DNA from: Atriophallophorus winterbourni
Lineage: Eukaryota > Platyhelminthes > Trematoda > Plagiorchiida > Microphallidae
DNA length: 64,000 nucleotides
Direction: 5' to 3'
Assembly (NCBI GenBank): GCA_013407085.1
Contig: JACCGJ010009884.1
Span: forward strand, 25,688-89,687
The notes under the pieces were generated by a model that searched no databases, was not told the origin of the DNA, and saw only the letters and a list, made by a program, of their open reading frames with translations. The translations under genes and the position numbers were made by a program. Shown one piece after another: positions 45,561 through 58,051 of the stretch (position 1 is the first letter of the stretch; each line of letters starts with the position of its first letter).

Positions 45561-46609
45561 ATAACTGTGGTTTATCAATTTGTTCCGTTTACATGCTCCA
45601 CTTTTGCACCATCATATTTTCAATGAAATAGGAATTATTCATCTTTAGAAATGCTATCTATACTTGCATGAAATGCATATAGGAGAACTTTGAAACCTAT
45701 GGTTTTGGATCTTTATTAGGCCGGTCTAGTTTATAGGCAGAAAAGATTCTCCGTTGGTTTACCAAACGCTTTGAGGTCAGATTATATACGCAGATGGACA
45801 AGAAAGGAGCCCGCTGCATTTGTTTTAGCGAATATTGTTTGTTAATGTCGCATCATATTACGACGAAGATATTGATTTAGTCAATTACGCGAAAAGGAAC
45901 ACCGGTTGGGAGTGAAATTTGGATTTTTAGATCCAATATCGAATCTCATATTTTCCGAGCCCTAGCCAATTAGCTCATCAACCCTGCATTCACAATATTT
46001 AAAAAGGCCTGAATCTGAAACTCTTCATATCAACATTTGTGTTTCCACCTTTTTTATACAGTGAATATAAAATTCGACTTTCAATTGGACAGTGAGCGGA
46101 TTGCAACTTCGTTCGGGCGAACATTCCTGGTTATCCAATAATATTATTTATTGCGAATTACTGTAGCAAGGATGGCTAATCAGATGGTGTGTAAGATAAA
46201 ACATTCTATGAAATCGCTCAACATTATATACTATTATTGTTCGCATTTTTTAGTTATACTGTAATCGAACCTCGTTACTGTAGTATTATCAATTTGAGCC
46301 ATATACTTTGGTTATTGAACTGCCACCAAAACATACAATATATGATGCTTAGTACACTCAATACGCAACTTGTTGTACTGTATGCGATTTGTAAGCATTC
46401 TAATCAGGGAACATTGGTTTCAAGGTTTTATATTTATAAGGTGTTGATTAATCGATTCGATATTGATCAATATGCAGATGGCATAATAAAATAACATAAA
46501 TATATATTTCCTCAAAATAAGTGTGAACTTTGTTAACCTGTTGTATCATAGTATGCATTTTCTAAACTTGATCAAATCGGAAACGTTCTATTATGGTGAA
46601 ACTCTAGTG
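45561..46609. other. AT-rich stretch; one exon-like plus-strand element
   Basis: No repeat recognised. At 46062-46091 on plus, TTTCCACCTTTTTTATACAG is followed by 30 nt and GTGAGC; phase 1 is open (NIKFDFQLD). It is on the opposite strand to the micro-exon set and single copy, so it is noted only as a candidate. Confidence 0.35.
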
Positions 46610-47125
46610 GGATTGCACAAATATTCGGGAAAATTTGTAGGAATCATCTTCAAATTAACTTTTACATGCAAACGAAATATATAAACGTTTGCGCTACTGA
46701 TTCTAAGAGTTTACAACGAATTATTATCACGTTAGAAAACGGTATAAACAGAAATATCTTATAAAAAACTGACACATTTTCTGAATATTGTTTTTCGATA
46801 TAACTGTCTCTACATGTTGAATGCAAACCACACGAAACCCGTTGTGAGGTGTGTGATAGAAAGCCATGTGAATCAGCATTTTTACATCCGAATAATTATT
46901 ATTCATCACTATTACAAACGTTTTCATCAAAAGATGAGAACTTGACTGTGAAATATTATTTTGAGTGCAGAAACCGAACTGAAAAGCTTGAAATATCGTG
47001 GAAGGACTAACCGTTGCGAGAATATTTATGAAATGATGCGTTGCGTTAAAATGACTCAGGAAATAAACGAAAAGTTTATTCAAAATTTCGTAATATTATT
47101 TCTCAGTGGTACAGGGAAAACTCAC

Positions 47126-47143
47126 TCGAGCCTTTCTTTTTAA
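47126..47143 (-). CDS. Candidate 18-nt micro-exon (block A)
   Basis: Minus strand: AATTGAAATATTTCAG, TTAAAAAGAAAGGCTCGA, GTGAGTTTTC. Phase 1 reads KKKGS. The block C copy (58451-58468) keeps length, phase and both splice sites with a different peptide (EKRSI), while the block B copy has lost one base. Confidence 0.6.
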
Positions 47144-47459
47144 CTGAAATATTTCAATTTTAATATTAACAATGCAGTTTGATGATAGATGTTTTCATGG
47201 GGGAGATAAAACGCCTAAACATAACCCAAAAATAACATTCGGTTTGATTGGAATCAATACGTCGTAAAAATAGCAATTATCGTAATCAAATGAATAATTT
47301 TCATGTGAGCAAAATGTTATTTCAGAAACATTTTAAGTTATCACCTGCGACGACGCACGTAAATAAACTATTCCGAAAACGCTCAGCTCGGTACGAAAAG
47401 TATTACTTGTCTTAGGGCATTCGCGCGCAAAGATAGACGTCCCATTGTGGAAATTTGAT

Positions 47460-47720
47460 ATTATGGTATGGCATTCCGTGAATCGTCGTCTCTGAGCTTT
47501 GGAGGAGCAGATACAGCTGCTAACTGCAAAACGCACATCACGCCGCTGCCGTGAAACTGACGCCGATCGACCGAGTTATCGCTATTGCTTTAAGCGTTGC
47601 GAAAGAAATTTTTACTCACGAATGGGACGGTTTGGTCATTTGAAAAGATGTGGAACATGAACAAATCATGCGATTGTGATGTACCTCCATGGTCGACATG
47701 GTCGATAGAAAGAGGTTTGG
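47460..47720 (+). pseudogene. RTE LINE zinc-finger tail relic, plus strand (block A)
   Basis: Reading YCFKRCERNFYSRMGRFGHL with KRC (about 47583-47655) is the C2H2-type tail finger, followed by CATGCGATTGTGATGTACCT and CCATGGTCGACATGGTCGA. A minus-strand copy lies at 48240-48800, so the two face each other. Confidence 0.75.
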
Positions 47721-48239
47721 TAATCAATGGCCATGATTCTTTGTTTACTTTCCAGCGAAAATTAAATGCAAAACGGTTTCTTTTATAATGGATTGCACAG
47801 TGTTGTTGAAAACACAGATGCAGAATGTGCCGTGGATCTTACAAACGATACGTTTATTGTATTTTATCTTTACGTAATCTACTATAACAACATAATATTT
47901 GCATATGGAATGTTTTAATTTTGAAAACATGAAACAATCGCGAAACAATATATATATATATATGTATAAATCTGTTGCTAATTGTGTAATAATTACAAGT
48001 GAAATCATGGAAATCTATCGCGCTGTCTATATCCTGTGAAAAATTACATGTATCTTGTTTAAACATAAACAATTAAATAAACTTTATGTTAAATAAACAA
48101 TTTTTATGCAGTGTATTAAGCTTGTGGTTCAGCGGACTTCCAGATAATGAGATATCGATGTTACCTCGGATTGCAGTCCGCATTATGAAATGAGTAAAAC
48201 ATTCAAAAGTTTGCATACCTACATTATCCACTAATTTAA

Positions 48240-48800
48240 ACTTCCACATCACTAACAACTTGTTTGCCTTCTTTGGTCGATGTCGACCATGGATGTACAT
48301 CAAGAGCACATTATGAGTACACGATACGCACCTATTAGAATTACTACATATTTCGATTCCTTAGTGTCAATCGCTCTGACAGTGCTTACAGCGATGAAAA
48401 TTACTCAATCGATCGGCGTCAGTTGCACACCGACGGCGTAAAATTCTGTAAGCAGACAAGAGGTGTATCTTGTGGTGCATAGCAAAAGCTTGCTAACCTG
48501 CGGGATTATCCCAAGAGCTTTCCTATCTTTTTTGCAATGCGTACTGTAATGATACGCCCTATGGTCGATTTACTAATTTCACCTCATCATATAGTAGATC
48601 ATTTGGAGTACGACCAATTTTTCATCTGTAAACGTGATTCAGTAGCAGCTAATACGATATAGTTGCATTAACGCCTGTCTGCTTAGTAATCCCATTATCG
48701 CAATTTATTAACGTGAAACGTAATAGAATTCCAACAACCAAACAAGCAGCTGGAACAACTCTCTTGTCAGTATCCATATCACAATTTACTTTGGAATTAA
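48240..48800 (-). pseudogene. RTE LINE 3' relic, minus strand (block A)
   Basis: Plus-strand TTCTTTGGTCGATGTCGACC, ATGGATGTACATCAAGAGCA, then CAATCGATCGGCGTCAGTTG and CACACCGACGGCGTAAAA. Its minus-strand reading resembles the linker and finger of the RTE tail (VGVQLTPID). Copies at the same place in blocks B (55960-56420) and C (59030-59420). Confidence 0.65.
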
Positions 48801-49693
48801 AATAGATGATTAATCGAGATTTATTTGAATCAGCCACCGAGGAATACGAAACTAAAGCGTATAGGTGATAGATATACACGATATCTGCTGTTCTCCAGTG
48901 GCCCAATATGATATGCAAACCTCGGAAATTTGGAAAGAGTTATGAAACTGGAATGTTTATCATTGGCAATTCAACCACACAATTTTCAAATTTTGTGAGT
49001 ACGTAAATTCAGGTTGAAAAATTTATGTTTCTCCAACTCTCTCTTTTATGTGGCTTGCATTTAATTGATCCTCAATGCGATTTTATGCATATTGTTCTTG
49101 AAAATCTGTTTTAAGATAATTGTATTATTCTACTTATTCTAAAACGATTAATAAAAAGCGATAGAAATGTAATTAGATTTTAAACATTCGAGTGATAATC
49201 TCACGAATTTCGGTCGAATTGTAAAGTCAATAATCAAATGTATTCTTTGCGATTGCGTTAAAATGCGCATCCTTCACCTCTGCTCATGCTCTATGCTTAT
49301 TCGTGTTTTTAAAAGGATTTGTCGCTTCGTTTAGCTGCATTTGACCATTGAAAGTTCTTCTAAATTTAATTGTGACAAACGTTTGCCACAAAATCCTGGT
49401 TACCGTAATGGTAATTGTTGGAGTCCTATGTTCGATGTCGACTTGGATGTACATCAAAAGCGCATAACGGTTTCTTGTTCTACAGCGTTTTGATTGACCA
49501 AAACTTCAAATTTGGAATAAACATTCCCTCCCATAACGCGAACATCTTTTGACAGTACTCAGACGAATGGAGTCTGTTCCACACTGGTCACTGTAGCTAG
49601 TTGCGGAATGCTAAATAATCATCATCAGACGTCACAATTGAATAATTATTATATCATGTTGTGTAACCCTATCAAATTATTAATAGTACAAAC

Positions 49694-49753
49694 CTTCAGG
49701 TTGATTGTCCCCCGGCTCCGATACTTCACCCTCACCATCTCCTTCGGTTTGCG
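49694..49753 (-). CDS. Candidate 60-nt exon, acidic (block A)
   Basis: Minus strand: acceptor TTGTGCTCCCACAG, 60-nt exon, donor GTTTGTAC. Phase 1 gives QTEGDGEGEVSEPGDNQPE after a codon completed by the upstream exon; joined to the signal-peptide exon at 51690-51741 the frame stays open and the first residue is Ala. The paralogue at 60560-60619 has the same length, phase and splice sites but an altered acidic peptide. A conserved exon length with a changing peptide is typical of micro-exon genes. Block B lost this exon in a deletion of about 1.36 kb. Confidence 0.65.
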
Positions 49754-51689
49754 CTGTGGGAGCACAAGTGTAAATGTTTTAGAAATTTATATTAAAAGGA
49801 ATTGTTAAAATTAATTTAGGAGATAAACAGAGAATGTGAACGGATCAAACCCTCAATGTTTTAGTTGAAACTAATTGTAAATCAAAATCCATACGTTTAT
49901 GACAAACAAGCGACCCTGTGAATATGTTGTATTCTGATGTTCTCGCATGCTCTGCCCACCAAATTCAACTTTCCCTGTCGAATATTTATTCAGGTTGACG
50001 CAGCATCCTTGCTTTGATTAAAAGTCAAAATCCTAACAAACAAATTTCTTCACTGAGGCTGATCACCTCTATGATGTGCGGATATAAACGTGTCGAAGCA
50101 GTCGAAATCGGAGAAAACCCACTAATCGACGTTGTGTAATGACGACTAGTAGAAAAATATGATAATTCTGAACGTTGGCGCATCAAAGGGAACAAAAGTT
50201 TGAACAAAGTTCTGGTGAATCTTTTTCGAATCACCTTAAGGGTGACAATTAAAACATCATTAAAATATCATGACCTCCATTAAACCGCGGTTATAAATCT
50301 AAAATTTTAATCATTTTCGGTGTCTTCATGGCACCGTTGAAAGAAACCTCCCTTTAAACCACGAGAATGGGTTGATGAGGTAAAGTAATATGTGCCAAAC
50401 ATGAAATTTTTATTTTTTAAATTGAAAAATTTATGATTTTCATTTAAACATTTTGTAGTGACATTAGAGTTAAAAAACGTCTTGCAGTTTATCACATTTT
50501 CATCACTCCCTGAACTTGAGCCAATTTGTTTTAATATTTTCTCACCATATTGTATATTTCTCCCTTAGTAACTAAGTTCAATTAATTTAAATTTAATGAC
50601 CTTTTCCCCAAGGTCATTTTCTATTATTCACAACTAATGATTGATCACTATCACCTTTTCGCGCAGTACGTTAATCGCTTTATAAGCAGCTCGTGAATGT
50701 GTACTGCCTACGAGTATGAACAGCGACGAATAAATTTAACGTGGTTTGAAGTAAGAAAAAGAAAAAGAAATCGCGCTAAAATCGGATCATTTTAATCAAG
50801 CAACAAACAGCAACACTTCGCGGAGGAACCGCTTCGTGTATGTGAAAAGTTTAACATGCTACCGCTTGAGTATTGAGAAATTGCATGAACTAACTGTTTC
50901 TTATTACAAATTATCGACACCAAGGGTGCAATCGCTTTTTTCTAACCGATCCGCTACAAGGTTGTTGGGGTTAAACTAGGAACCTGCATTAATTGTTAAT
51001 CGAATGTAATCTAACAAAACCTACAACCTCTCGCTCTCAATCCCATGTTCGAGCGTGAACAGAAAATGTTCTAATGTTGCTAAACCGGGAGCTTGATCTT
51101 TTCGACCGGACTTTTAGAATGGACAATGATTTTGTTTGAAAAATGAATGCAAAGCACGAACTGTCTGCTGATTGTGGCATTGTAGCATTTTGTAACAAAT
51201 ACATAAACAAAACACTTGAGATTGTGTAATTTACTTATTTTATCATTCTCACTACTGCTTCCCATTCGAGTATAGTTTATCGCTGAGAGCGATGCAAGAG
51301 AGAGTGTTCCTCTAGAATCTGACTATTTATACAACTGAAATGCTACGTAGCCAAAGCGTTTGATGTTCTTTTGATGTACAGCCATGATGGACATCGATCG
51401 CGAAAATCCAAGAGTACACGTTTAGAGTACACGTTACTCGGTTAAACACAAAACAAACATCCAGAATGTCCAAATCATTTATCTCTTTATGGTCATCCAT
51501 CTAATTTGCCACCCACGAATAGCTATTTCCATTATGCAATACGTTGAATCATCTAAGTAGGTTAATTCAATTTTATAAGATAATATCAATTGGAAATTAT
51601 TCTACCTAAATGAATCGTTCCTCTAATTAAAAACTGTTTAACTTAAATATCCAGTTGATAATTTCAAGCGTATTAAACAATATACTCAC

Positions 51690-51741
51690 CTGTGCAAACC
51701 ACAATCAGTACCAGAAACAAAGCAAGATAACAAATACGCAT
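51690..51741 (-). CDS. Signal-peptide first exon of a micro-exon-type gene
   Basis: Minus strand: ATG at 51741, reading MRICYLALFLVLIVVCT and one base of the next codon, then the donor GTGAGTATAT. A charged start, a hydrophobic core of about 12 residues and a small-residue end (VCT-A) fit a classical secretion signal of about 17 residues. A TATA box lies 37 bp upstream and a CCAAT motif further up. The phase-1 exit fits every downstream candidate exon (60 nt at 49753, 18 nt at 47143, then the small exons). Schistosome micro-exon genes have exactly this architecture: a signal-peptide exon, many exons of 6-36 nt divisible by three, and a final exon. Specific MEG family not recognised. Confidence 0.72.
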
Positions 51742-51777
51742 CTTTGTGTAGGTTGCAGTTTTACCGGTCCAGCAATA

Positions 51778-51785
51778 TATTTATA
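51778..51785 (-). promoter_or_regulatory. TATA box of the micro-exon gene
   Basis: TATAAATA on the minus strand, followed by TATT, about 37 bp before the ATG, giving a very short leader. CCACCAATCATAAC with a CCAAT core lies about 20-35 bp further upstream (51799-51812). Confidence 0.6.
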
Positions 51786-52819
51786 TTCGTGGTGGATTGT
51801 TATGATTGGTGGATCGAATTTGAAAGTATCGTGCGTGTGCATGATTGGTACACAATGTTCAAGGTTATGCTAACAAGCAAATCACAGTAATCATAACATT
51901 AATGACATGGTCTAAGCTAAGACGTGAAATTACACGCGTCGTCATTTGTAGATTTGAATCCAGAAGATCGGAAATTGGCCAAACACGAGTTTGGTCACAA
52001 AGACGATTTTAAGAGTGATTGAAATAGTGATCATTCTGGGTTTGTTTAGTTTTAAGAACTGATATTTATCGTAATGATTTGAATTCGAAACAATGATCTT
52101 ATAAAAATCTAAGCAATTTTCATGATCGTAACAACCACCGAAGGAAATTTATTCTGTTACATATTCCTTATTACCATCTCATCTTCAAGTGAATGTGACA
52201 CTAGCGTTTAAACTGTATATGATGAATAAGCTGTTATATAAATTACCCTGTAAAATCTGAATACGAAAAGGCTAATAGGAAAGCTTTTTAGATAGCACAG
52301 GAAATAACAATTATAACTCACGAGAGTAGAGCTCACAGATATTAGAATAAATTGTTGCTGACATCTCCAGCAGATACACAAAACAATCTGTTCCTGGCTG
52401 TTTTTCGTCATCAGGTAGAGACGCTAAGTTCAGGTCCAATGATCCTAGTATCAGTCTAAAGTGGTAAAAAAAGTTGGACTTTGATGTCCTTGTTTAATAG
52501 GGTTCGAATAAAGAACCGTGATGTTCGCAGATGCAAAATGTGATTCGTAGTCAAGCACTTGATGAGATGTTGAATGGCTAAAGTTATTGTTTGCTCACGT
52601 CGCTCGCACTTACACAGTAAAGAATGTTAGACTTTGAAGACACTGTTTGAATATGAATCACTTTGTGACTCTGTGTTTAAATATCGCAGTTGGTTGTCCA
52701 AAAATTATTATATCGTGAAATATTGTCGGTCATATCGAAATATTGTTTTCATTGAAGCAGTTTCTCCAAATGTTTTATTGTAGGAAAGAGTTTTGATTTG
52801 CAAGAACCGTCCTAATTTG

Positions 52820-53620
52820 AGTTCCAATTGAGATCGTCGCGGATGACAACAAACAGACAGAAACCGTTTTTCGCGTGTAATTTTGGAGATGTTGGCAATA
52901 TATTACATTCGTCATTAATGGACGCCTCGAGTGATTAAGTAAGAATCACTATGTGTTTAGGCGTTTGCACATCGTGGTTGGTTGTGTGAATCCTGTCCAA
53001 CAGTGGCTTCAAAGTAAAACGTTGCGTACCACTTTTCTACTTCAAAACACAAACGATCCTACAATAATCACCAATTGACACAAACAGACGAAAACTGGTA
53101 TTAGCTTGTAATTGCTAAGAATTTGAGCAACAAACAACTTTGGTCATCCTTATGTGCCTCGAGTGCTATATGATTCTAAGTTTGAACACCGAGATTTGTT
53201 GTACGATGCTTACGTTACAGTGGATTCAAGTAAACCTTTTGTTTACCAATTATCCACTGCCTCATGCCTTACTGAAACTAATGTTACTGTTTTCAACTGA
53301 AAAAGGCAAAACGCAAGAAACCGTTTGTAGTGTGTAAGTATTGGGTTTGTATACAACGCATTACTTTGGTTATCCATGATCGCTTTGAGGGATTGACCAG
53401 AAATTTCGATGTGAGTCTGAATTTGAGCATCGTGGTTTTTGGTAAAAACATCATACATCTGTGGCATACAAGTAAAACTTTGTTTACTACTTCACAACTG
53501 TTTCGTAGCTCACCTAACCTGATGTTACAGTATCTACCTGAAGATGGCGGACAGCCATAAACCGGCGGTGGTGTGTAATAAATGGTATATGTGAGCAAAA
53601 CATAGCTTTGGACATCCATG
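52820..53620 (+). repeat. Tandem hammerhead-type repeats, second subfamily, period about 230 bp
   Basis: CATCC.T.TG..CGC.T.GAGTG-type anchors recur at about 52915, 53143, 53369 and 53600 (spacing 226-238 bp). Each unit has TGTGTGAATCCTGTCCAACA or its equivalent, TTTACCACTT-like and TCTACCTGA-like blocks. The hammerhead core is present as relics: CTGAAGATGGCGGACAGCCA with AAACCGG (about 53538-53563) and CTGAAAAAGG with GAAACC (about 53299-53322). Same overall layout as the 231-bp family at 24.4 kb but clearly diverged. Confidence 0.75.
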
Positions 53621-54271
53621 AACACTTAGAATACTTTACATGAAATAACGAAATGCTAAACTGACTCAGGTTGATGTGATTTTCCTGCAAGATTGTTTAT
53701 GTAGAAAGTTGTGTTATATGTTTAAATTCAGTAATATGGATTAGTTGTGCAGACTTGTAGTGTTCGATTTCGAGACACTAACTCGAAATTCTACCCTGAT
53801 GCCACACTGAAGTTGCGAATATTAATTGCAGCATCCCGTTTTCAAAATGTTTCAGTTGCAAGTCATATGCAGACATGCCTTGCCCCTTATTTCCGGAGTT
53901 GACGTATTAATTGTCAGCGTTATTTTTGTTTCCCAACTTCTACACTTTTCAGGATATCCGTCGGATTATTATCACGCAAGGAAAAATGTATGAACATAAA
54001 TAGCTCGGAAATAAACCGAATCACTTTCTCAATATTATTTTTCTTAATTGCAGATAGTGTTCGAAGCACATATCGGAACTATTGGACCTCGAAAACCGTC
54101 ATAACCGCATGCGGATCCTGATATTACTGACCCATAATGTTGAAAGCATCGATACGAAATCGGTCGTGGGGCGTGTGATGGAAATGCATGTGAATTAGCA
54201 TTTTAAAAACAAAATTACTGTTATCACTCTTGTTTTAAATGATTACTGTTTAATACAATTGCACACTTCTT

Positions 54272-54414
54272 CTATTCTACGGTGTGAAATATGGTTTCAA
54301 GTGCACAAAGTGAACCGGTCAATCTGACTAAATCCATCGTACAATGTCTCGACGCGCAAAAAACAGAAAATGAATCATCGTGCACTCTGCACTCTATTCT
54401 GGAGTTCACGAACT
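54272..54414 (-). CDS. Candidate terminal exon (block B)
   Basis: Minus strand: acceptor TTATCTTTACATCAG, then phase-1 reading FVNSRIECRVHDDSFSVFC and on, 46 codons with several cysteines, ending in TAG at 54274-54272. An ATTAAA follows about 20 bp after the stop. The copy at 58052-58194 has the same length, no indel, and only conservative changes (M/V, L/I, G/S), whereas block sequence around it is clearly more diverged. No consensus donor is seen inside, so a last exon is the best guess. The plus-strand frame over the same bases (starting MVSSAQSE) is also open in both copies, so strand is not certain. Confidence 0.5.
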
Positions 54415-54676
54415 CTGATGTAAAGATAAAAAACAAAGGTTTCTTTCAAAAACAAGGTGTTGCAATCATAGCAATAACACACTGAATAGAATAAAACTGA
54501 TTCTTTGCTACAAATTTGATAGACGTTCCGCTAAAGCTTGGAAATAACGTGTAATGTATGCAAATTGCGAGAATCCTAAAAAAATAATGCGTTGATTGCT
54601 AATATATCAGGAAATATACGAACAGTTTATCCGAAATATTCTGATATTTTTTCTCACTTGTACAAAGAACACTCAC

Positions 54677-54693
54677 ATATGGATCAAATTCAA
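54677..54693 (-). pseudogene. 18-nt micro-exon relic (block B)
   Basis: 17 nt: one base lost compared with A and C, and the acceptor changed from CAG to AAG. The donor GTGAGTG is kept. Including it would break the frame. Confidence 0.5.
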
Positions 54694-55009
54694 CTTAAAT
54701 ATTTCAATTTTAAGATTAACAATGAACTTTGCTGATAGCTGTTTTCATGAGGCAAACGCAAGTGTAAACGAAACACCAACATTTTATTAATTTTTTGGAA
54801 CCAGTGTCGTAAACATTGCATTATATTAATCAATAGAATATTTTTTCAGATGAGCACAAAATGAATTCAGAAACACTCTAAAGCTATCACCCGCCAAAGC
54901 GCATTTAATTAAACTGTTCCGAAAACAATCAGCACGGTAAAAAGGGCTCATTTATCTTAGTAAAGTCTGCGCGGAGATAGAAGTAGCTTGAAGGGGTATA
55001 TAAAATGTG

Positions 55010-55270
55010 TAATATGTTAGGGTATCGTGTAAAGTGTCTTCTTCGAGCTGGGGAGCAGCGGATACAGATTTATCTGTTTAACGCAGCTCACGCCCTTGCG
55101 TGCAACCGACTCCGATCGACCGAGTGCTACCTATTGTTGCAATCGCTGTGGGAGAGATTGTTCCGTTCAAATCGAAATATATAGATCTTCGAAAACATGT
55201 GAACATGCAACAATCATGCTAATGTGATGTACATTCTTGGTCGACATCGATGGAAAGGGGTATGTTAATC
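55010..55270 (+). pseudogene. RTE LINE zinc-finger tail relic, plus strand (block B)
   Basis: Reading CNRCGRDCSVQIEIYRSSKT (about 55138-55197) is the tail finger; then CATGCTAATGTGATGTACAT and TCTTGGTCGACATCGATGG. Confidence 0.75.
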
Positions 55271-55959
55271 ATTTGCCATGATTCTTTTTTACTGTTCAGC
55301 GAAAATTAAATGCAAACCGATTTCTTTTTAATAAATTATACAGTGGTGTTGATAAAACAGATGCATAATATGCATATGTAGTAGACTGACCACTACACTA
55401 ATGTTGGAGAAAAGGCACAGGAGTTGAAAGGTTTATCGCGATAGCCAAAAGGTGTACGAAGGAACAGGGAAGCATTCACGGAACACGAATCAACGTAAAG
55501 TGTGTTATCAAGGTCAATTTATATGTACAGTGAAACAATGTTGTTACACATACAGAAGATAAGTTTATTGTATTCTAGCTCTATGTAATTTACTATAACA
55601 TCATAATATATATGCATACGACATGTTTTAATTTTGAAATAATGTTACATTTCGCGAAACATTATCTATGTATAAGTCTGTTGCAAATTATGTAATAATT
55701 ACCAGTGAAATCATGTAAATCTATCGCGATGTCCACTTTGTAAGACAAACTAGGCGTAACTTGTTCGAACAACGAATTAGATACACTTTATTTTAGATAA
55801 ACATCGATGAACATTTATATTCAGTGCATTAAACTGGTAGTTCAGAGGATTTCAAGATAATTTCTATCTTACCACGGATTGCAATATGCAATACGATATG
55901 AGTAAAACTTTCGAAGTTTCGCATGCCTACTTAATTCACTAATTTAAACTTCCACTTCA

Positions 55960-56420
55960 GTTACAACTTGTTCGCCTTCTCCGGTCGATCTCGACCATGG
56001 ATGTACATCAAGAGCACATTATGATTACACGCTCCGCAGATATTAGAAGGATTCAATATTCCGATTCGTTAGTGTGAATCGCTCATACAGTGCTCCCTGC
56101 GATGAAAACTATTCGATCGATTGGCGTCCGTTGCACACCTACAGCCTCAAATTCTGTCAACAGTCAAGACCTGTATCTGCTGTTCACCTGCTTCGACACA
56201 ATCCTATAACAGTGCATCAAAATTAAGAGAGGTCGATAGCAAGTTCTTCATAACCTGCCGTGTCATGGCAAGAGCCTCCCTAACTTTTTTGCAAACGCCT
56301 TTGTACCGCAATTATAAACACTATGATCGACGTACTGATGTATCCTCATCACATAGCAGATCCTCTGGAGTACGACCAATTTTCATCTGTAAACATGATT
56401 CAGTAGTAGATAATTCTATT
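55960..56420 (-). pseudogene. RTE LINE 3' relic, minus strand (block B)
   Basis: Plus-strand CCGGTCGATCTCGACCATGG, ATGTACATCAAGAGCACATT, then CGATCGATTGGCGTCCGTTG and CACACCTACAGCCTCAAA. Faces the plus-strand copy at 55010-55270. Confidence 0.65.
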
Positions 56421-58051
56421 TAATTAGATTGATGCCGGGACTTCCAGTGTCTAATAAGCAATCCCCTTAGCGCGTTCGAATAACGTGTAACTCTACGTGT
56501 ATTATAATTATCACTACCAAACAAGCAGCTTGAACAACGCTCTTGTCCGTATCCGACTTTGTGTAATGACGATTAGTAGAACAATATGATAATTTTGAAC
56601 AACGGCGTATAAAAGAAACGTCAGTTTAAACAAAGTTCTGGCGATGCTTTTTCAAATCACCTTAAGTGTGGCGATTATATCATTCACGATCGAGGTTAGA
56701 TTAAATTGAGATAGTAGTATGTAGTTGATGGAAGCACACAATCCACTATGAATTTAAATTAAAATTATATGATCAGTCTTTTGTAAGAAACCTCCCTGTA
56801 AACAACCAGAATGGGTTGACCAGATAAAGTAGTGTGACGAACATTGAATTTGTAGCTTGTAAATTGAAAAAAAATTATGTTTTTTGAACATTTAATACTG
56901 ACCTTGAAGACAAACATTGACTTGCAGTTTGCCACGTTATCATCACTGCCTATACATGAGCTTCCCGCAGTAGAGTGTAACCACATTTTTGTGAACAGCA
57001 CGATCCATTTTTCTTAATTATTTTTTTCGTATTTTCTCACTATATTGTATATTGTAACTAACTTCCATTAATTTAAATTCACTGACCTTTTCTCCAAGGT
57101 CATTTTCTATTATTCACAACTAATGATTGATCACTATTCTCTTTTCCGGCAGTACGTTAATCGCTTGTTAAGCAGCTCGTGAATGTGTACTGCCCACGAG
57201 TATGAACAGCGACGAATAAATTTAACGTGGTTTTAAGTAAGAAGAAGAAGAACTATTTAGGTTCAAATCGAATCATTTTAATCCAGCAACAAACAGCAAC
57301 ACTGCGCTGAAGAACCGCTTCGTGTATGTGAAAGTGTTCACATGCTGTCTCTTGGGTATTGAGAAATGATATGAACTAACTGTGTCTTAGTACATATTAT
57401 CGACACGACGTGCGCAATCGCTTTTATACACCTGATCCGCTACAATGTTGTTGAGGTTGAACGAAGAACCTGCATTAATTGAAAATCGAATGTAATCTGA
57501 CAAAACATACAACCTCTCGCTTTCAATCCCATTTTCGAGTATCAACAGAAAATGTTCTAATGTTCCTAAACCTAAAGCCAAACTTTGAAAGAGACAAAGC
57601 ATTTGTAGTTGTTAAGTGCTTGAACGCTGGTTAACGTTAGTATTGGATTGGACATATAATTTTAGGAAATTTGTAGGAATCATCCTCAAATTATCTCTCG
57701 CATCGGAACTTCATAGATAACGTTTAGCGCTAGTGATTTTCAATGTTTACAACAAATTATTATCACGCAAGAAAAACGTTATGCTCAGAAACAACTCGGA
57801 AATAAACCGAAACATTTTCTCAATAATATTTTTCTAAAATGCTGATAGTGTTTGAAGCACATATCAGAACTCTTGGGCCTCGAAAACCGTCATTAACTGC
57901 ATGCGCATTCTGATATTACTGCCCCAAACATGTTGAATGCATCGAAACGAAATCGGTCGTGGTGTGTGTGATGGAAAATGAGCATTTGTACAACAAAATT
58001 ACATCACTGCTATTTTGAATGATTATTGTTTAATACAATTGCACACTTCTT

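Larger units (their letters stand above)
46610..51075. repeat. Large block, copy A
   Basis: Direct repeat of about 4.5 kb. It matches copy C over 46610-50000 and copy B at both ends. Landmarks: AAATTTGTAGGAATCATC (start), CCAAGGTCATTTTCTATTAT and GAACAGCGACGAATAAATTT (about 50610 and 50725), CCTGCATTAATTG and AGAAAATGTTCTAATGTT (end). It carries the 60-nt and 18-nt exons but lacks the 0.2-kb terminal-exon segment present in B and C (a deletion near 46980). Confidence 0.85.
51076..52819. other. Spacer between block A and the 230-bp repeats
   Basis: Single-copy sequence holding the promoter and first exon above. A weak RTE-type signature (TGATGTACAGCCATGATGGA, about 51373) lies on plus. Otherwise nothing was recognised. 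Confidence 0.45.
53945..57580. repeat. Large block, copy B
   Basis: Direct repeat with the same landmarks as A and C. Relative to A it lacks about 1.36 kb: GCTCTTGTCCGTATCCGAC is joined at 56557 to TTGTGTAATGACGATTAG, which in A are 48770 and 50134. The 60-nt exon was inside that deletion. The 18-nt exon is degenerate. The terminal-exon segment is intact. Confidence 0.85.
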
